Part shown: piece by piece, positions 1-6,689 of the stretch
How the letters are laid out: the number at the start of each line of letters is the position of its first letter
How positions within the stretch are numbered: position 1 is the first letter of the stretch
NCBI GenBank assembly: GCA_029939715.1
Contig: JAOZSJ010000109.1
Coordinates: 1-12,718 of the forward strand
Reading direction: 5' to 3'
DNA length: 12,718 bases
Source of the DNA: 4572-123 sp002084545
GTDB lineage: Bacteria > Desulfobacterota > Desulfobacteria > Desulfobacterales > 4572-123
Notes under the pieces: model-generated
The model's input: the letters and a program-made list of their open reading frames with translations, nothing else
What the model was told of the DNA's origin: nothing
Databases searched by the model: none
Program-made: the position numbers and the translations under genes

Positions 1-1430
1 CGCCCGTGGATTTTGAAACGGCTGTTTTGCAGGGGTTTGCCGCTGACGGCGGGCTGTTCGTACCGGAAACCATCCCTCATATTTCTGAAAAACAACTGCA
101 GGAGTGGTCCGGCTTGAGTTATACCGATCTTGCTTTTGAAATTTTATCGCTTTTCATAGAGCGCACCATACTTTCCGCTGATGAGTTGCAAGAGTTGCTG
201 CACAATAGCTTCAAGACATTCGAACACCCGGATATTATTCCGGTTGCAGGCCTGAACACAAAACCCAATACGTATATCATGGAATTATTCCGGGGGCCGA
301 CTCTTTCGTTCAAAGACGTTGCAATGGGGTTTTTGGTGAACACAGTGGACTTTTTTCTCAAACGCAAAAACGACTGGGTGTCACTGGTTGTGGCCACCAC
401 CGGTGATACCGGTCCGGCCGCCGCACACGCTTCGGCAGGCAAAAAGTCCATTGAATGCTGGGTACTTTATCCCGCCGGCATGATCTCGGAAGAGCAGGAG
501 CGCCAGATGACGACTCTGGAAGCGCCCAATGTGCATGCCGTGGGCGTAAACGGCTGTCCCGACGGCGGAGATGATCTCGACCTGGCCCTGGCCCATATGT
601 TTGCCGACGACAACCTCAAACAGCAGCTGAAACTCTCCAGTGTCAACTCAATTAACTGGTGCCGGGTAATGTTCCAGGCCGTTCACTATTTTTACGGTTA
701 TTTCCGCGTTGTAGATCGGGTGGGCGAGGAAATTGTATTTTCCGTACCATCGGGCGCATTCGGCAATCTTTTCGGCGGCTATCTTGCTCGTACAATGGGG
801 CTGCCGGTAAAAACATATATCTGCGCCAACAATCAAAACGCAACCCTTCATAGAGCCCTGTCAACCGGCCGTCTCACAAAAAAGGATCTCAAACCCACCG
901 TATCCTCGGCCATCGATATCGTTGTCCCCTATAATTTCTGGCGCTATTTATATTTTGCCTCCGGGCGGGATCATGACAAAATCCGTCAATGGATGAATGA
1001 GTTCCAAAGCAAGGGCAGCGTACAATTTGATTCGCAAACAGCCGAAAAGATCCGACAGGGTTTCGTCTCGGCATCCATAACCGACGAACAGACACTTTCC
1101 ACCATTGCGGAAGTCTATCGAAGCCAAGATGGCTACCTGCTGGATCCCCACGCTGCAGTAGCCGTAGCCGCGACGGATAAATTTTCAAACACCTTTGCAC
1201 CGGATACCAAAATCGTGTGTCTGGCCACCGCCCATGCAGCCAAATTTCCGGATGTTATCCGCAAAGCCCTGGCAGTAAATGACGAATTGCCCGAGCAGGC
1301 CGTACATAAATCTATCGAGGCGGCAAAAGATCTCTGCCGGCACGTAAGACTGTGCGACTGCACAAATTTGGCTCCGGCTCTCACGCATGCCATGCAATCT
1401 GTGACGAAATATCGCACCGCCCCCAAGTAA
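1..1430 (+). CDS. thrC: Threonine synthase, 5' end cut by window edge
   Basis: PLP-dependent fold-type II lyase that converts O-phospho-L-homoserine to L-threonine and phosphate, the last step of threonine synthesis in the cytoplasm. Counting the GTG at 6 as residue 1, the start of the family is visible as DFETAVLQGFAADGGLFVPE. The PLP lysine is K103 in GPTLSFKD, and the phosphate/cofactor loop TTGDTGPAAA lies at 131-140. A serine-rich SVNSINWCR segment and the conserved PSGAFGN follow. The frame is open through position 3 (a CCC codon precedes the GTG), and the family normally has about ten more N-terminal residues, so the true start lies outside the window and the GTG at 6 is internal. About 475 residues fits the longer threonine synthases. 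No co-directional partner is visible; the next gene is convergent. Confidence 0.96.
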   Translation, partial: PVDFETAVLQGFAADGGLFVPETIPHISEKQLQEWSGLSYTDLAFEILSLFIERTILSADELQELLHNSFKTFEHPDIIPVAGLNTKPNTYIMELFRGPTLSFKDVAMGFLVNTVDFFLKRKNDWVSLVVATTGDTGPAAAHASAGKKSIECWVLYPAGMISEEQERQMTTLEAPNVHAVGVNGCPDGGDDLDLALAHMFADDNLKQQLKLSSVNSINWCRVMFQAVHYFYGYFRVVDRVGEEIVFSVPSGAFGNLFGGYLARTMGLPVKTYICANNQNATLHRALSTGRLTKKDLKPTVSSAIDIVVPYNFWRYLYFASGRDHDKIRQWMNEFQSKGSVQFDSQTAEKIRQGFVSASITDEQTLSTIAEVYRSQDGYLLDPHAAVAVAATDKFSNTFAPDTKIVCLATAHAAKFPDVIRKALAVNDELPEQAVHKSIEAAKDLCRHVRLCDCTNLAPALTHAMQSVTKYRTAPK

Positions 1431-1685
1431 ATTTGAACAGGGTGAATCCAAGGAATAGAGAAAAAATGACTTGTTCTTTTCTTATTCGCGGCTGAATGTG
1501 GTACGCATGAATCGGGATAAATCCGAAAGTCCAAAGGTAATAAGGCGCATTCCTAAAAAGTGGACCATGCTATAGAAAGAAATTTTCCTGCAAAAGATCT
1601 TTTTGAAAGACTGGAAAAAATCAAACAAAACAGCCGGCCTGCTCAATGATGATGCCTTCGTAAAAAGTCGGACGGTCGCTGGAAA
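1431..1685. other. Spacer between convergent genes, with possible decayed ORF
   Basis: This 255-base region separates thrC from the minus-strand cNMP-PilZ gene. It holds no gene I can name. Two adjacent short plus-strand frames look coding-like: 1459-1575 ends in IRRIPKKWTML, and 1560-1649 (frame shifted by -1) reads DHAIERNFPAKDLFERLEK before a TGA. Joined, they would resemble the tail of a small protein carrying a frameshift, so this may be a pseudogene remnant; I do not recognise the family. A short repeat lies at 1658-1669. On the minus strand, a weak GC-rich palindrome near 1632-1643 is followed by T-rich sequence and could act as a poor terminator for the cNMP-PilZ gene. No strong terminator hairpin was found for thrC. 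Confidence 0.35.
1658..1669 (+). repeat. Short dispersed repeat TCGTAAAAAGTC (copy 1)
   Basis: The 12-mer TCGTAAAAAGTC is identical to bases 12672-12683 at the far end of the window. The heptamer GACGGTC lies just after it here (1671-1677) and just before it in the other copy (12665-12671). I recall similar TCGTAAAAAGTC blocks as common dispersed intergenic repeats in deltaproteobacterial genomes, but cannot verify that here. Confidence 0.5.
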
Positions 1686-2681
1686 TTACACTTGCCCGGA
1701 TTCGGGTACCAGCATCTGATCAAATTTTACATGAACCGAATAATCGCCGAAAAGACGATCTGATACCGCAACAATGGACCCTGTCTGCTCTACAGGCTTT
1801 TTATTGTCTCCCCTGCCCATGACGAACTTTAATTTTATTTTCCGCCCCAGGAGCTGACGAACGGTCTCTTTTTTAGGAATTCTGATAAAAAAGCAGAGAC
1901 CTCCCCTTGAGATATCCGACAGTTCTCCCCGGAATTCTTTTCCCAGCGGCTGCCCGGCGGCATTTAAAAACTGCAATGCCACCCGCCCGGAAAGATCCAT
2001 CCGCCGATGCAGCCTGCGTTCAATCCTTTTATCTCCGGTCCGGGCGTATAATTTTTTCTTTTTCAGGCAGAAGTCCTGCAGTTTTGACTCAAGTCCCGGA
2101 CATTTTTCAGCCAGAGTTTGTAAAGCACTGCGTTCAAGACAGCTAAGTTCAACCCGTGTCAGCGGGACCAGGGAACCGGTACATATTGAAACCGGGATAA
2201 AAGTATCTTCTCCGGCAATATCTCCGACGGTGAGCGTGCACAGCGGGAGCTCCCCGGTTTTCAGGGTATGGATAAGCTTTAATCGACCTTTATTGATAAA
2301 AAAAAGCCTGGAATTGCCGTGACCCTGCCTGAAAACCGGCTGGTTCACATCATATGACCGCCCTTCAAGGGACAGGTACAGTGCATTGGCCTCTTCCTGC
2401 GACAGGCTGTCATACAGGTCTGACCAGATAGACAAATGCTGTTTATCCCGGCTCAACGATGCTGATTTTTCCTTTTCAATAATCTCGGCTGCGTTTACGA
2501 TTTCAGTCAGGGCCATGGCGTCAACTTTGAAAAGTTTTTCCCGCAGTGCTTCCGCTTTGGGAAAATTTTTTGCCCTGGCATACTGCACGATAAGCGAATA
2601 CAACAATTTAACCGCCGCGTCCGTATCATTTTGTGCGACATGCCGGTCCACCAGGTTTTCCTGCTGTAAAAGGTCTGTCAT
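1686..2681 (-). CDS. cNMP-binding-like / PilZ two-domain protein (probable c-di-GMP effector)
   Basis: A 331-residue soluble protein with three parts. Residues 1-80 are helical and TPR-like, with pairs such as AAVKLLYSLIVQYA and FPKAEALREKL. Residues about 86-205 are a cyclic-nucleotide-binding-type beta roll (FRQGHGNSRLFFINKGRLKL, then VGDIAGEDTF). Residues about 221-325 are a PilZ domain with both c-di-GMP motifs intact: RRLHR at 222-226 (RxxxR) and DISRGG at 256-261 (DxSxxG). PilZ domains of this type bind c-di-GMP (family knowledge). The cNMP cassette keeps GE but lacks the Arg-Ala pair that grips the cyclic phosphate in CRP, so cAMP binding is doubtful. There is no helix-turn-helix, so it is not a CRP-type transcription factor. 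The ATG at 2681 has a strong ribosome site (AAGGAG, 2690-2695) and a promoter 28-60 bases upstream. It is divergent from the toroid/acyltransferase pair. Confidence 0.88.
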   Translation of the reverse strand: MTDLLQQENLVDRHVAQNDTDAAVKLLYSLIVQYARAKNFPKAEALREKLFKVDAMALTEIVNAAEIIEKEKSASLSRDKQHLSIWSDLYDSLSQEEANALYLSLEGRSYDVNQPVFRQGHGNSRLFFINKGRLKLIHTLKTGELPLCTLTVGDIAGEDTFIPVSICTGSLVPLTRVELSCLERSALQTLAEKCPGLESKLQDFCLKKKKLYARTGDKRIERRLHRRMDLSGRVALQFLNAAGQPLGKEFRGELSDISRGGLCFFIRIPKKETVRQLLGRKIKLKFVMGRGDNKKPVEQTGSIVAVSDRLFGDYSVHVKFDQMLVPESGQV

Positions 2682-2704
2682 GCCCGTTGCTCCTTTTCAA
2701 TAAT

Positions 2705-2723
2705 GATATTCTTTAATAATATC
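2705..2723. promoter_or_regulatory. Inverted repeat over the cNMP-PilZ promoter -10
   Basis: GATATT (2705-2710) and AATATC (2718-2723) form a perfect 6-base inverted repeat with a 7-base centre. It covers the minus-strand -10 box and predicted start site, where a repressor could act. The arms are short and the region is AT-rich, so chance is a real alternative. Confidence 0.3.
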
Positions 2724-2744
2724 AAAAAGATAAATACTTATCAA
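2716..2744 (-). promoter_or_regulatory. Sigma70-type promoter for the cNMP-PilZ gene
   Basis: Read on the minus strand, TTGATA (2744-2739) is followed after exactly 17 bases by TATTAT (2721-2716). Each box matches five of six consensus bases. Transcription would begin near 2709, giving a 5' leader of about 28 bases that includes the AAGGAG ribosome site. Confidence 0.6.
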
Positions 2745-2766
2745 GAAAAAAAATTGAGTTTTTTCA

Positions 2767-2798
2767 AATTCAGACATATCCCTTTAGAGATCTGAATT
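2767..2798. promoter_or_regulatory. 8-base inverted repeat, possible operator
   Basis: AATTCAGA (2767-2774) and TCTGAATT (2791-2798) are perfect inverse complements separated by 16 bases. The repeat lies just upstream of the plus-strand -35 box (2805) and upstream of the minus-strand -35 box (2744), a suitable place for a regulator controlling both divergent genes. No specific regulator is identified. Confidence 0.35.
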
Positions 2799-2804
2799 AA
2801 ATTA

Positions 2805-2833
2805 TTGCACCCGGCACAGAATTGATATATAAT
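2805..2833 (+). promoter_or_regulatory. Sigma70-type promoter for the toroid/acyltransferase pair
   Basis: TTGCAC (2805-2810) and a consensus TATAAT (2828-2833) are separated by 17 bases, the best promoter match in the window. Transcription would start near 2840, leaving a leader of roughly 55 bases before the TTG at 2896. Confidence 0.65.
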
Positions 2834-2895
2834 TTATGGTTTTAATTGTATTATGACCCTTATAGACCGTCACATATTGAAAGGCTGATAAAACA

Positions 2896-3990
2896 TTGTA
2901 CCTCCGAAGGACAAATCATATTGAACGCAGCATTTCCAGCCCTGAGCCTGAACCGGTACTTGACATCGATGCGGTAGCCGGCAGGATAGCGAAGACCCAG
3001 AAAAAAAATGGAGAAATTCCCTGGCATTCCGCAGGCAAGACAGATCCCTGGGACCATGTGGAATCGGCCATGGGGCTCTCCATCGGCGGATATTTCAAGG
3101 AGGCCCGCCGGGCATATGCCTGGATAAAAAAAATGCAGATTGCCGATGGAAGCTGGTATGCGGCTTACCAGGACGGATCGCCCATGGATCAGACCCATGA
3201 CACCAACATGTCATCCTACATTGCGGTGGGCGTCTGGCATTACTACCTGATCACCAGAGACGTTGATTTCATTAAGGAGATGTGGGAAACCGTGCATGCC
3301 GCCATGGAATTTACAATTCGCATGCAGGCCCCGGGAGGAGAAATATACTGGGCCAGGAACCGGGAAGGCGTTATCGACCCCATGGCACTGCTCACCGGTT
3401 CCAGTTCCGTGTATATGAGCCTGAAGTGCGCTCTGGCCGTCTGCGGGGAACTGGGCCTTAAAAGGCCCGCCTGGAAAACGGCATTGCTCCGGCTTGAAGA
3501 GGCCATACGGCACAGGCCTCATCTCTTTAATATGACAAAGTCCCGATTTTCCATGGACTGGTTCTATCCCATTCTCTGCGGAGCCCTTGGCAATGAACCG
3601 GCCCGGGAAAGAATCGATAAATACTGGAAAAAATTTGTCGTTGAAGGCCAGGGCGTCAAATGCGTTTCCGACGAACCATGGGTAACCGTTGCGGAAACCG
3701 CTGAATTTATTTTAGCCCTTGCAGCAATGGGCAGGCGGGACCTTGCTGAAATTATTTTTACCTGGATCAGTGAAAAACGCTTTGAAGACGGTTCCTACTG
3801 GTGCGGATTTACCGTTCCGGACATGATTGTCTGGCCCGAAGAAAAAATAACATGGACCAATGCTGTTCTGCTCCTGGCCGCTGATGCCCTCTACCACCTT
3901 ACGCCGGCAAGCCGTATTTTTTACCACAAAGCCTGGAATACTTCCGCGCTGGATTCAGAACCGATTTTCAATCAAACTGGTGAAATTTAA
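2896..3990 (+). CDS. Alpha/alpha-toroid protein, annotated in relatives as 'prenyltransferase-like'
   Basis: A 364-residue protein with no signal peptide or clear membrane segment. Four spaced copies of a hairpin-end motif, roughly Q-x-x-(D/N/G)-G-x-(I/W)-x-(W/Y), are visible: QKKNGEIPW (35), QIADGSWYAA (81), QAPGGEIYW (144) and FEDGSYWCGF (296). They resemble the QW repeats of terpene-cyclase/prenyltransferase toroids and also fit six-hairpin glycosidases. Other conserved-looking stretches are TDPWDHVESAMGL (49-61) and DTNMSSYIAVGVWHYYL (102-118). The true substrate is unknown. TTG at 2896 is the only standard start before an in-frame TGA at 2878, and GAAAGG (2879-2884) lies 11 bases upstream. 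A second ribosome-like site (GAAGGA, 2906-2911) would only serve an unusual ATT. It is the first gene of a likely two-gene operon with the acyltransferase 134 bases downstream. Confidence 0.8.
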   Translation: MYLRRTNHIERSISSPEPEPVLDIDAVAGRIAKTQKKNGEIPWHSAGKTDPWDHVESAMGLSIGGYFKEARRAYAWIKKMQIADGSWYAAYQDGSPMDQTHDTNMSSYIAVGVWHYYLITRDVDFIKEMWETVHAAMEFTIRMQAPGGEIYWARNREGVIDPMALLTGSSSVYMSLKCALAVCGELGLKRPAWKTALLRLEEAIRHRPHLFNMTKSRFSMDWFYPILCGALGNEPARERIDKYWKKFVVEGQGVKCVSDEPWVTVAETAEFILALAAMGRRDLAEIIFTWISEKRFEDGSYWCGFTVPDMIVWPEEKITWTNAVLLLAADALYHLTPASRIFYHKAWNTSALDSEPIFNQTGEI

Positions 3991-4094
3991 TAAATACCTG
4001 AAATTTTGGCACAAAAACCTGACATTCTTCATGACGAACCAACAATGTTTTACACTTTGTTTAGTTAAAAAAACGTAAACCAATAAATGAAGGA

Positions 4095-4117
4095 TGCCCT
4101 TTTTTTCATAAAAGGCA
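4095..4117 (+). promoter_or_regulatory. Hairpin that could hide the acyltransferase ribosome site
   Basis: TGCC plus TTTT (4095-4103, with C4099 bulged) can pair with AAAAGGCA (4110-4117) around a 6-base loop. The right arm includes GG of the only plausible ribosome site, GGCAGG (4114-4119), five bases before the TTG start. No T-run follows, so this is not a terminator. A role in limiting translation is inference. Confidence 0.35.
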
Positions 4118-4124
4118 GGCTTTC

Positions 4125-4844
4125 TTGAGAAGAGATCATCGCCCCTATTTTTTAAAGAAACTGCACCTCAAATTCCAGGAGGTCTATGTCAAGCATTTCC
4201 TGCGTCCTCAACTGGAATCCCTTGGTCCTGATTTTACATTCATGAAACCCTGGCATGTGGAACTGTTCGGGTCACCCATTACAATCGGCAAATGCGTCAA
4301 TGTAATTGCCACATCCGACAACAGGGTGCGGCTTTCCATCTGGCCGATGAAAAGCAATTCGGGGCGTATCAAAATCGGTGATTACTGCCTTATCTGCCCG
4401 GGTGTCCGGATCGGCTGCGCCCAGGAAATCATCATTGAAGATAATTGTATGATCGCCAGCAATGCCTATATCACGGATTCGGACTGGCATGACCTCTACA
4501 ACAGAATCGCGGGGGGCAGGACCGCCCCTGTTCAAATTGAAAAAAATGCCTGGATCGGAGACAGCGCCATCATCTGCAAAGGCGTAACCATCGGTGAAAA
4601 CAGTATAGTTGGAGCCGGCTCCGTTGTAACCGGATCAATACCGCCCAACACCATTGCCGCCGGCAATCCCGCCCGGGTCATCAAGTCCCTGGATTCCAGA
4701 GAAAAAATAACCACCAGAGATGCCTGGTTTTCCAATCCTGCCCGGTTGTCGGGCGAGATAGACCTGCTTGACCGGAGCAATCTTGAAGGCAACACCATGC
4801 TGCACTGGATCAGGCACCGTCTTTTTCCAAGGGCCGGAGAGTAG
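4125..4844 (+). CDS. Left-handed beta-helix (hexapeptide) acyltransferase
   Basis: A 239-residue acyltransferase of the LbH superfamily, trimeric enzymes that move acetyl or longer acyl groups from CoA (or ACP) to sugars or other hydroxyl/amino acceptors. Hexapeptide repeats run from about residue 80 to 185: IKIGDYCLICPGVRIG, IIIEDNCMIAS, AWIGDSAIICKGVTIGENSI, VGAGSVV, with the usual terminal AAGNPARVIK. The likely catalytic histidine is H122 in TDSDWHD. An N-terminal basic segment (RRDHRPYFLKKLHLKF) precedes the helix, and a C-terminal extension of about 50 residues follows it. TTG at 4125 is chosen because no other in-frame start gives the RRDHRPY opening I recall for this subfamily, and GGCAGG sits 5 bases upstream. 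It follows the toroid gene on the same strand, which suggests that both act on one molecule. The acceptor is unknown. Confidence 0.87.
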   Translation: MRRDHRPYFLKKLHLKFQEVYVKHFLRPQLESLGPDFTFMKPWHVELFGSPITIGKCVNVIATSDNRVRLSIWPMKSNSGRIKIGDYCLICPGVRIGCAQEIIIEDNCMIASNAYITDSDWHDLYNRIAGGRTAPVQIEKNAWIGDSAIICKGVTIGENSIVGAGSVVTGSIPPNTIAAGNPARVIKSLDSREKITTRDAWFSNPARLSGEIDLLDRSNLEGNTMLHWIRHRLFPRAGE

Positions 4845-4852
4845 CATATTCA

Positions 4853-4870
4853 ATTTTTGTTTCCAAAAAT
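4853..4870. terminator. Small AT-rich hairpin between convergent genes
   Basis: ATTTTTG (4853-4859) and CAAAAAT (4864-4870) form a 7-base stem with a TTTC loop in the 25-base gap between the acyltransferase and the MFS gene; the last base falls in the MFS stop codon. It is mostly A-T pairs, so it would be a weak bidirectional terminator at best. Confidence 0.3.
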
Positions 4871-6030
4871 CAAACCCCACTTTTCCCAACCGCGGCACTC
4901 AAGCATTTGAAAATCAGACCTGCGGCCAGGGCGATTATTCCGCTGACGGCAAACAATATAAAAATACCCACTTTCTCATATAGATACCCGCTGAGCAGAA
5001 ATCCCGCCATCAGTCCCATGCCGTAAGTCATGGCATTATTTGCAGCCTGTCCCAGGGCCTTGGCCTCGCGGGGCATCATCTGGTCGATATAAAGGATGCC
5101 GGCCATATGAAAACTGCCGTATGTAACGGCATGCAGCATCTGGGACAACAGAAGAAGAGGCCGGGAGATGGCCGAAAAAAGAACCAGCCACCTGAGGGCA
5201 GCCACTCCAAAGGAAAAAATCAATACCTTCTCAATGTCAAATCGTTTGAAAATGGTGTCTGATTTTATCATTACCAGAATTTCAGCGATAGATGCCAGGG
5301 CCCAGGCCAGCCCGATAAATGTCTTACCGTAGCCGAGTTTTTCAAGGTGGATCGAGAAAAAGCCATAGTAGGTTCCGTGACTGACCAGCATCAAAAAACC
5401 GCACAGCAGAAAAACCATGATCTTCGGTTTAAAAAGAAGGCTGACGGGGGACTTTTGCAAATGGGGTTTTGAAATCGGACCGCGGGGTATTTTCAGTGCT
5501 CCAAGGGCCTGAAGGAAAGATCCGCCCAGAATCAGCGCCAGGATGATGCCGGCCGGATATATGTCCATGAGCCTGCCGACAGAAAAAACAACGATGATAA
5601 AACTGATGGATCCCCAGGCCCGCATCCGGCCGTAGCTTTTTTTTTCCTTTCCCAGAATATCCATGGTAAAGGCTTCCAGCAAAGAAATGATCGGAGCATA
5701 AAACACGCCGTAGAGTATGGTTATGCCCAGCATCATCGTAAAATCCGAAGTGAACAAAAACAATGCCCAGACGGCTGTACTGATGATATTACATAAAATA
5801 TAGATGGATCTTCGTGCATTAAACCGGTCCGCCAGCGCTCCCCAGATCAGAGGAAAAATGATCATGGTCACCGTTTTTGCAGCCGAGAGTACGCCGATTT
5901 GAAAGCCGCTGAAATGTAAATGAAAGCAATAGAGATTAAAATACGGCAGAAAAACACCCATCACCCCGAAATGCAGAAAATACTGGGTGCGGATGATATT
6001 TTTTGGTGAAAAAATCCGCTTTTTTTTCAT
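4870..6030 (-). CDS. MFS transporter, HcaT-like (MFS_1-like) family
   Basis: A 12-helix inner-membrane transporter of 386 residues from the chosen start. It shows the MFS loop 2-3 signature as GALADRFNARRS. It also has features shared with E. coli HcaT, a putative 3-phenylpropionate permease: YGRMRAWGSISF after helix 4, SHGTYYGFFSIHLE at the start of the second half, and LHAVTYGSFHMAGILYID in a later helix. Transport is presumably proton-driven, but the substrate is not readable from sequence. The open frame extends to a TTG at 6081, adding 17 residues (ISFAGVLKIKYCAA) that do not look like a transporter N-terminus. I prefer ATG 6030 (MKKKRIFSPKN), although neither start has a good ribosome site. 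It is convergent with the acyltransferase, so it is not in that operon; any functional link is speculative. Confidence 0.85.
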   Translation of the reverse strand: MKKKRIFSPKNIIRTQYFLHFGVMGVFLPYFNLYCFHLHFSGFQIGVLSAAKTVTMIIFPLIWGALADRFNARRSIYILCNIISTAVWALFLFTSDFTMMLGITILYGVFYAPIISLLEAFTMDILGKEKKSYGRMRAWGSISFIIVVFSVGRLMDIYPAGIILALILGGSFLQALGALKIPRGPISKPHLQKSPVSLLFKPKIMVFLLCGFLMLVSHGTYYGFFSIHLEKLGYGKTFIGLAWALASIAEILVMIKSDTIFKRFDIEKVLIFSFGVAALRWLVLFSAISRPLLLLSQMLHAVTYGSFHMAGILYIDQMMPREAKALGQAANNAMTYGMGLMAGFLLSGYLYEKVGIFILFAVSGIIALAAGLIFKCLSAAVGKSGV

Positions 6031-6150
6031 AGCTGCACAATACTTGATTTTCAACACGCCCGCAAAGGAAATATCACGCAAGTATCAAGGCCGCAAACCG
6101 CATCCTCCCGACAGACCTTCGGAGTTCCGGACATTCCATGTATCTATTTC

Positions 6151-6180
6151 TTTACAAAGCCCTGAAGCATATGGTAGCAT
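6151..6180 (+). promoter_or_regulatory. Possible promoter for the hsp20-lon operon
   Basis: TTTACA (6151-6156) and TAGCAT (6175-6180), 18 bases apart, form a moderate sigma70-type match about 45 bases before the hsp20 start. I looked for a sigma32 (heat-shock) pattern and found no well-spaced one, and saw no clear CIRCE element. Confidence 0.35.
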
Positions 6181-6225
6181 TTCTGCAACAAAATCATTAT
6201 TAATCAAACATGTGGGAGTTTAGCA

Positions 6226-6660
6226 ATGAATTATATCAAAATACGATTTGGTGGTGATTTTAACCATTTCGAAAAAAATATTGAGGATATTTTTCGAGGC
6301 GTGAGCCCTGTCTTTGCACTCTCCGAGCATACATGGAAGCCTCAGATGGATATTTATGAAACTCCCGGGGCGATCATTATTCTCGGGGAAATTGCCGGTG
6401 TCAGCAAAAAAGACCTGGTACTGGAAATCAATCGAAAGGCCGTCAAGATATACGGCACCCGGACGGAAATGCCCCGCATGAACAACATGACCTACCGGCT
6501 GGCTGAAATCCAGTACGGTAGATTTGAAAGAACCCTGTTTCTGCCGGCGCCCATAGACACCGACAAGGTAAGTGCCTCCTATTTAAACGGACTCCTTCAA
6601 ATCAAACTTGCAAAACTCCCCCGTGACATAACCTGCAAAATCGAGATTTCGGACGGGTAA
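6226..6660 (+). CDS. Small heat-shock protein (Hsp20/alpha-crystallin)
   Basis: A 144-residue ATP-independent holdase that binds unfolding proteins in the cytoplasm and keeps them soluble for refolding or proteolysis. The alpha-crystallin domain spans about residues 38-130. It opens with WKPQMDIYET, continues through GEIAGVSKKDLVLEI and YGRFERTLFLP, and ends in the family's NGLLQIKLAK (residues 121-130). The N-terminal arm is short (about 35 residues), and the C-terminal tail lacks a clear I-x-I motif, which often mediates oligomer contacts; KIEIS is the nearest match. The ATG at 6226 has a good GGGAG (6214-6218) seven bases upstream. It lies 29 bases before lon, so the two are probably co-transcribed. 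Confidence 0.95.
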   Translation: MNYIKIRFGGDFNHFEKNIEDIFRGVSPVFALSEHTWKPQMDIYETPGAIIILGEIAGVSKKDLVLEINRKAVKIYGTRTEMPRMNNMTYRLAEIQYGRFERTLFLPAPIDTDKVSASYLNGLLQIKLAKLPRDITCKIEISDG

Positions 6661-6689
6661 ATGGTTTATTTCTTTATTCGGAGGTTTAG

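Noticed and set aside
1592..1603. Perfect palindrome AAAAGATCTTTT
   Set aside because: All A/T except the central GATC, not positioned at a promoter, and within a degenerate spacer; likely chance.
2920..2922. ATT as alternative start for the toroid protein, 8 bases after GAAGGA
   Set aside because: ATT initiation is very rare and would remove an N-terminal segment (YLRRTNH) that I recall as part of the family; TTG 2896 has its own GAAAGG site.
4004..4022. TTGGCAC resembling a sigma54 -24 element upstream of the acyltransferase
   Set aside because: The matching -12 TTGC element is absent at the required spacing; CCTGAC stands there instead.
6151..6185. Possible sigma32 heat-shock promoter before hsp20
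   Set aside because: CCTGAA at 6161 partly resembles the -35, but no CCCAT-type -10 occurs at 13-15 bases; an ordinary sigma70-type match is better.
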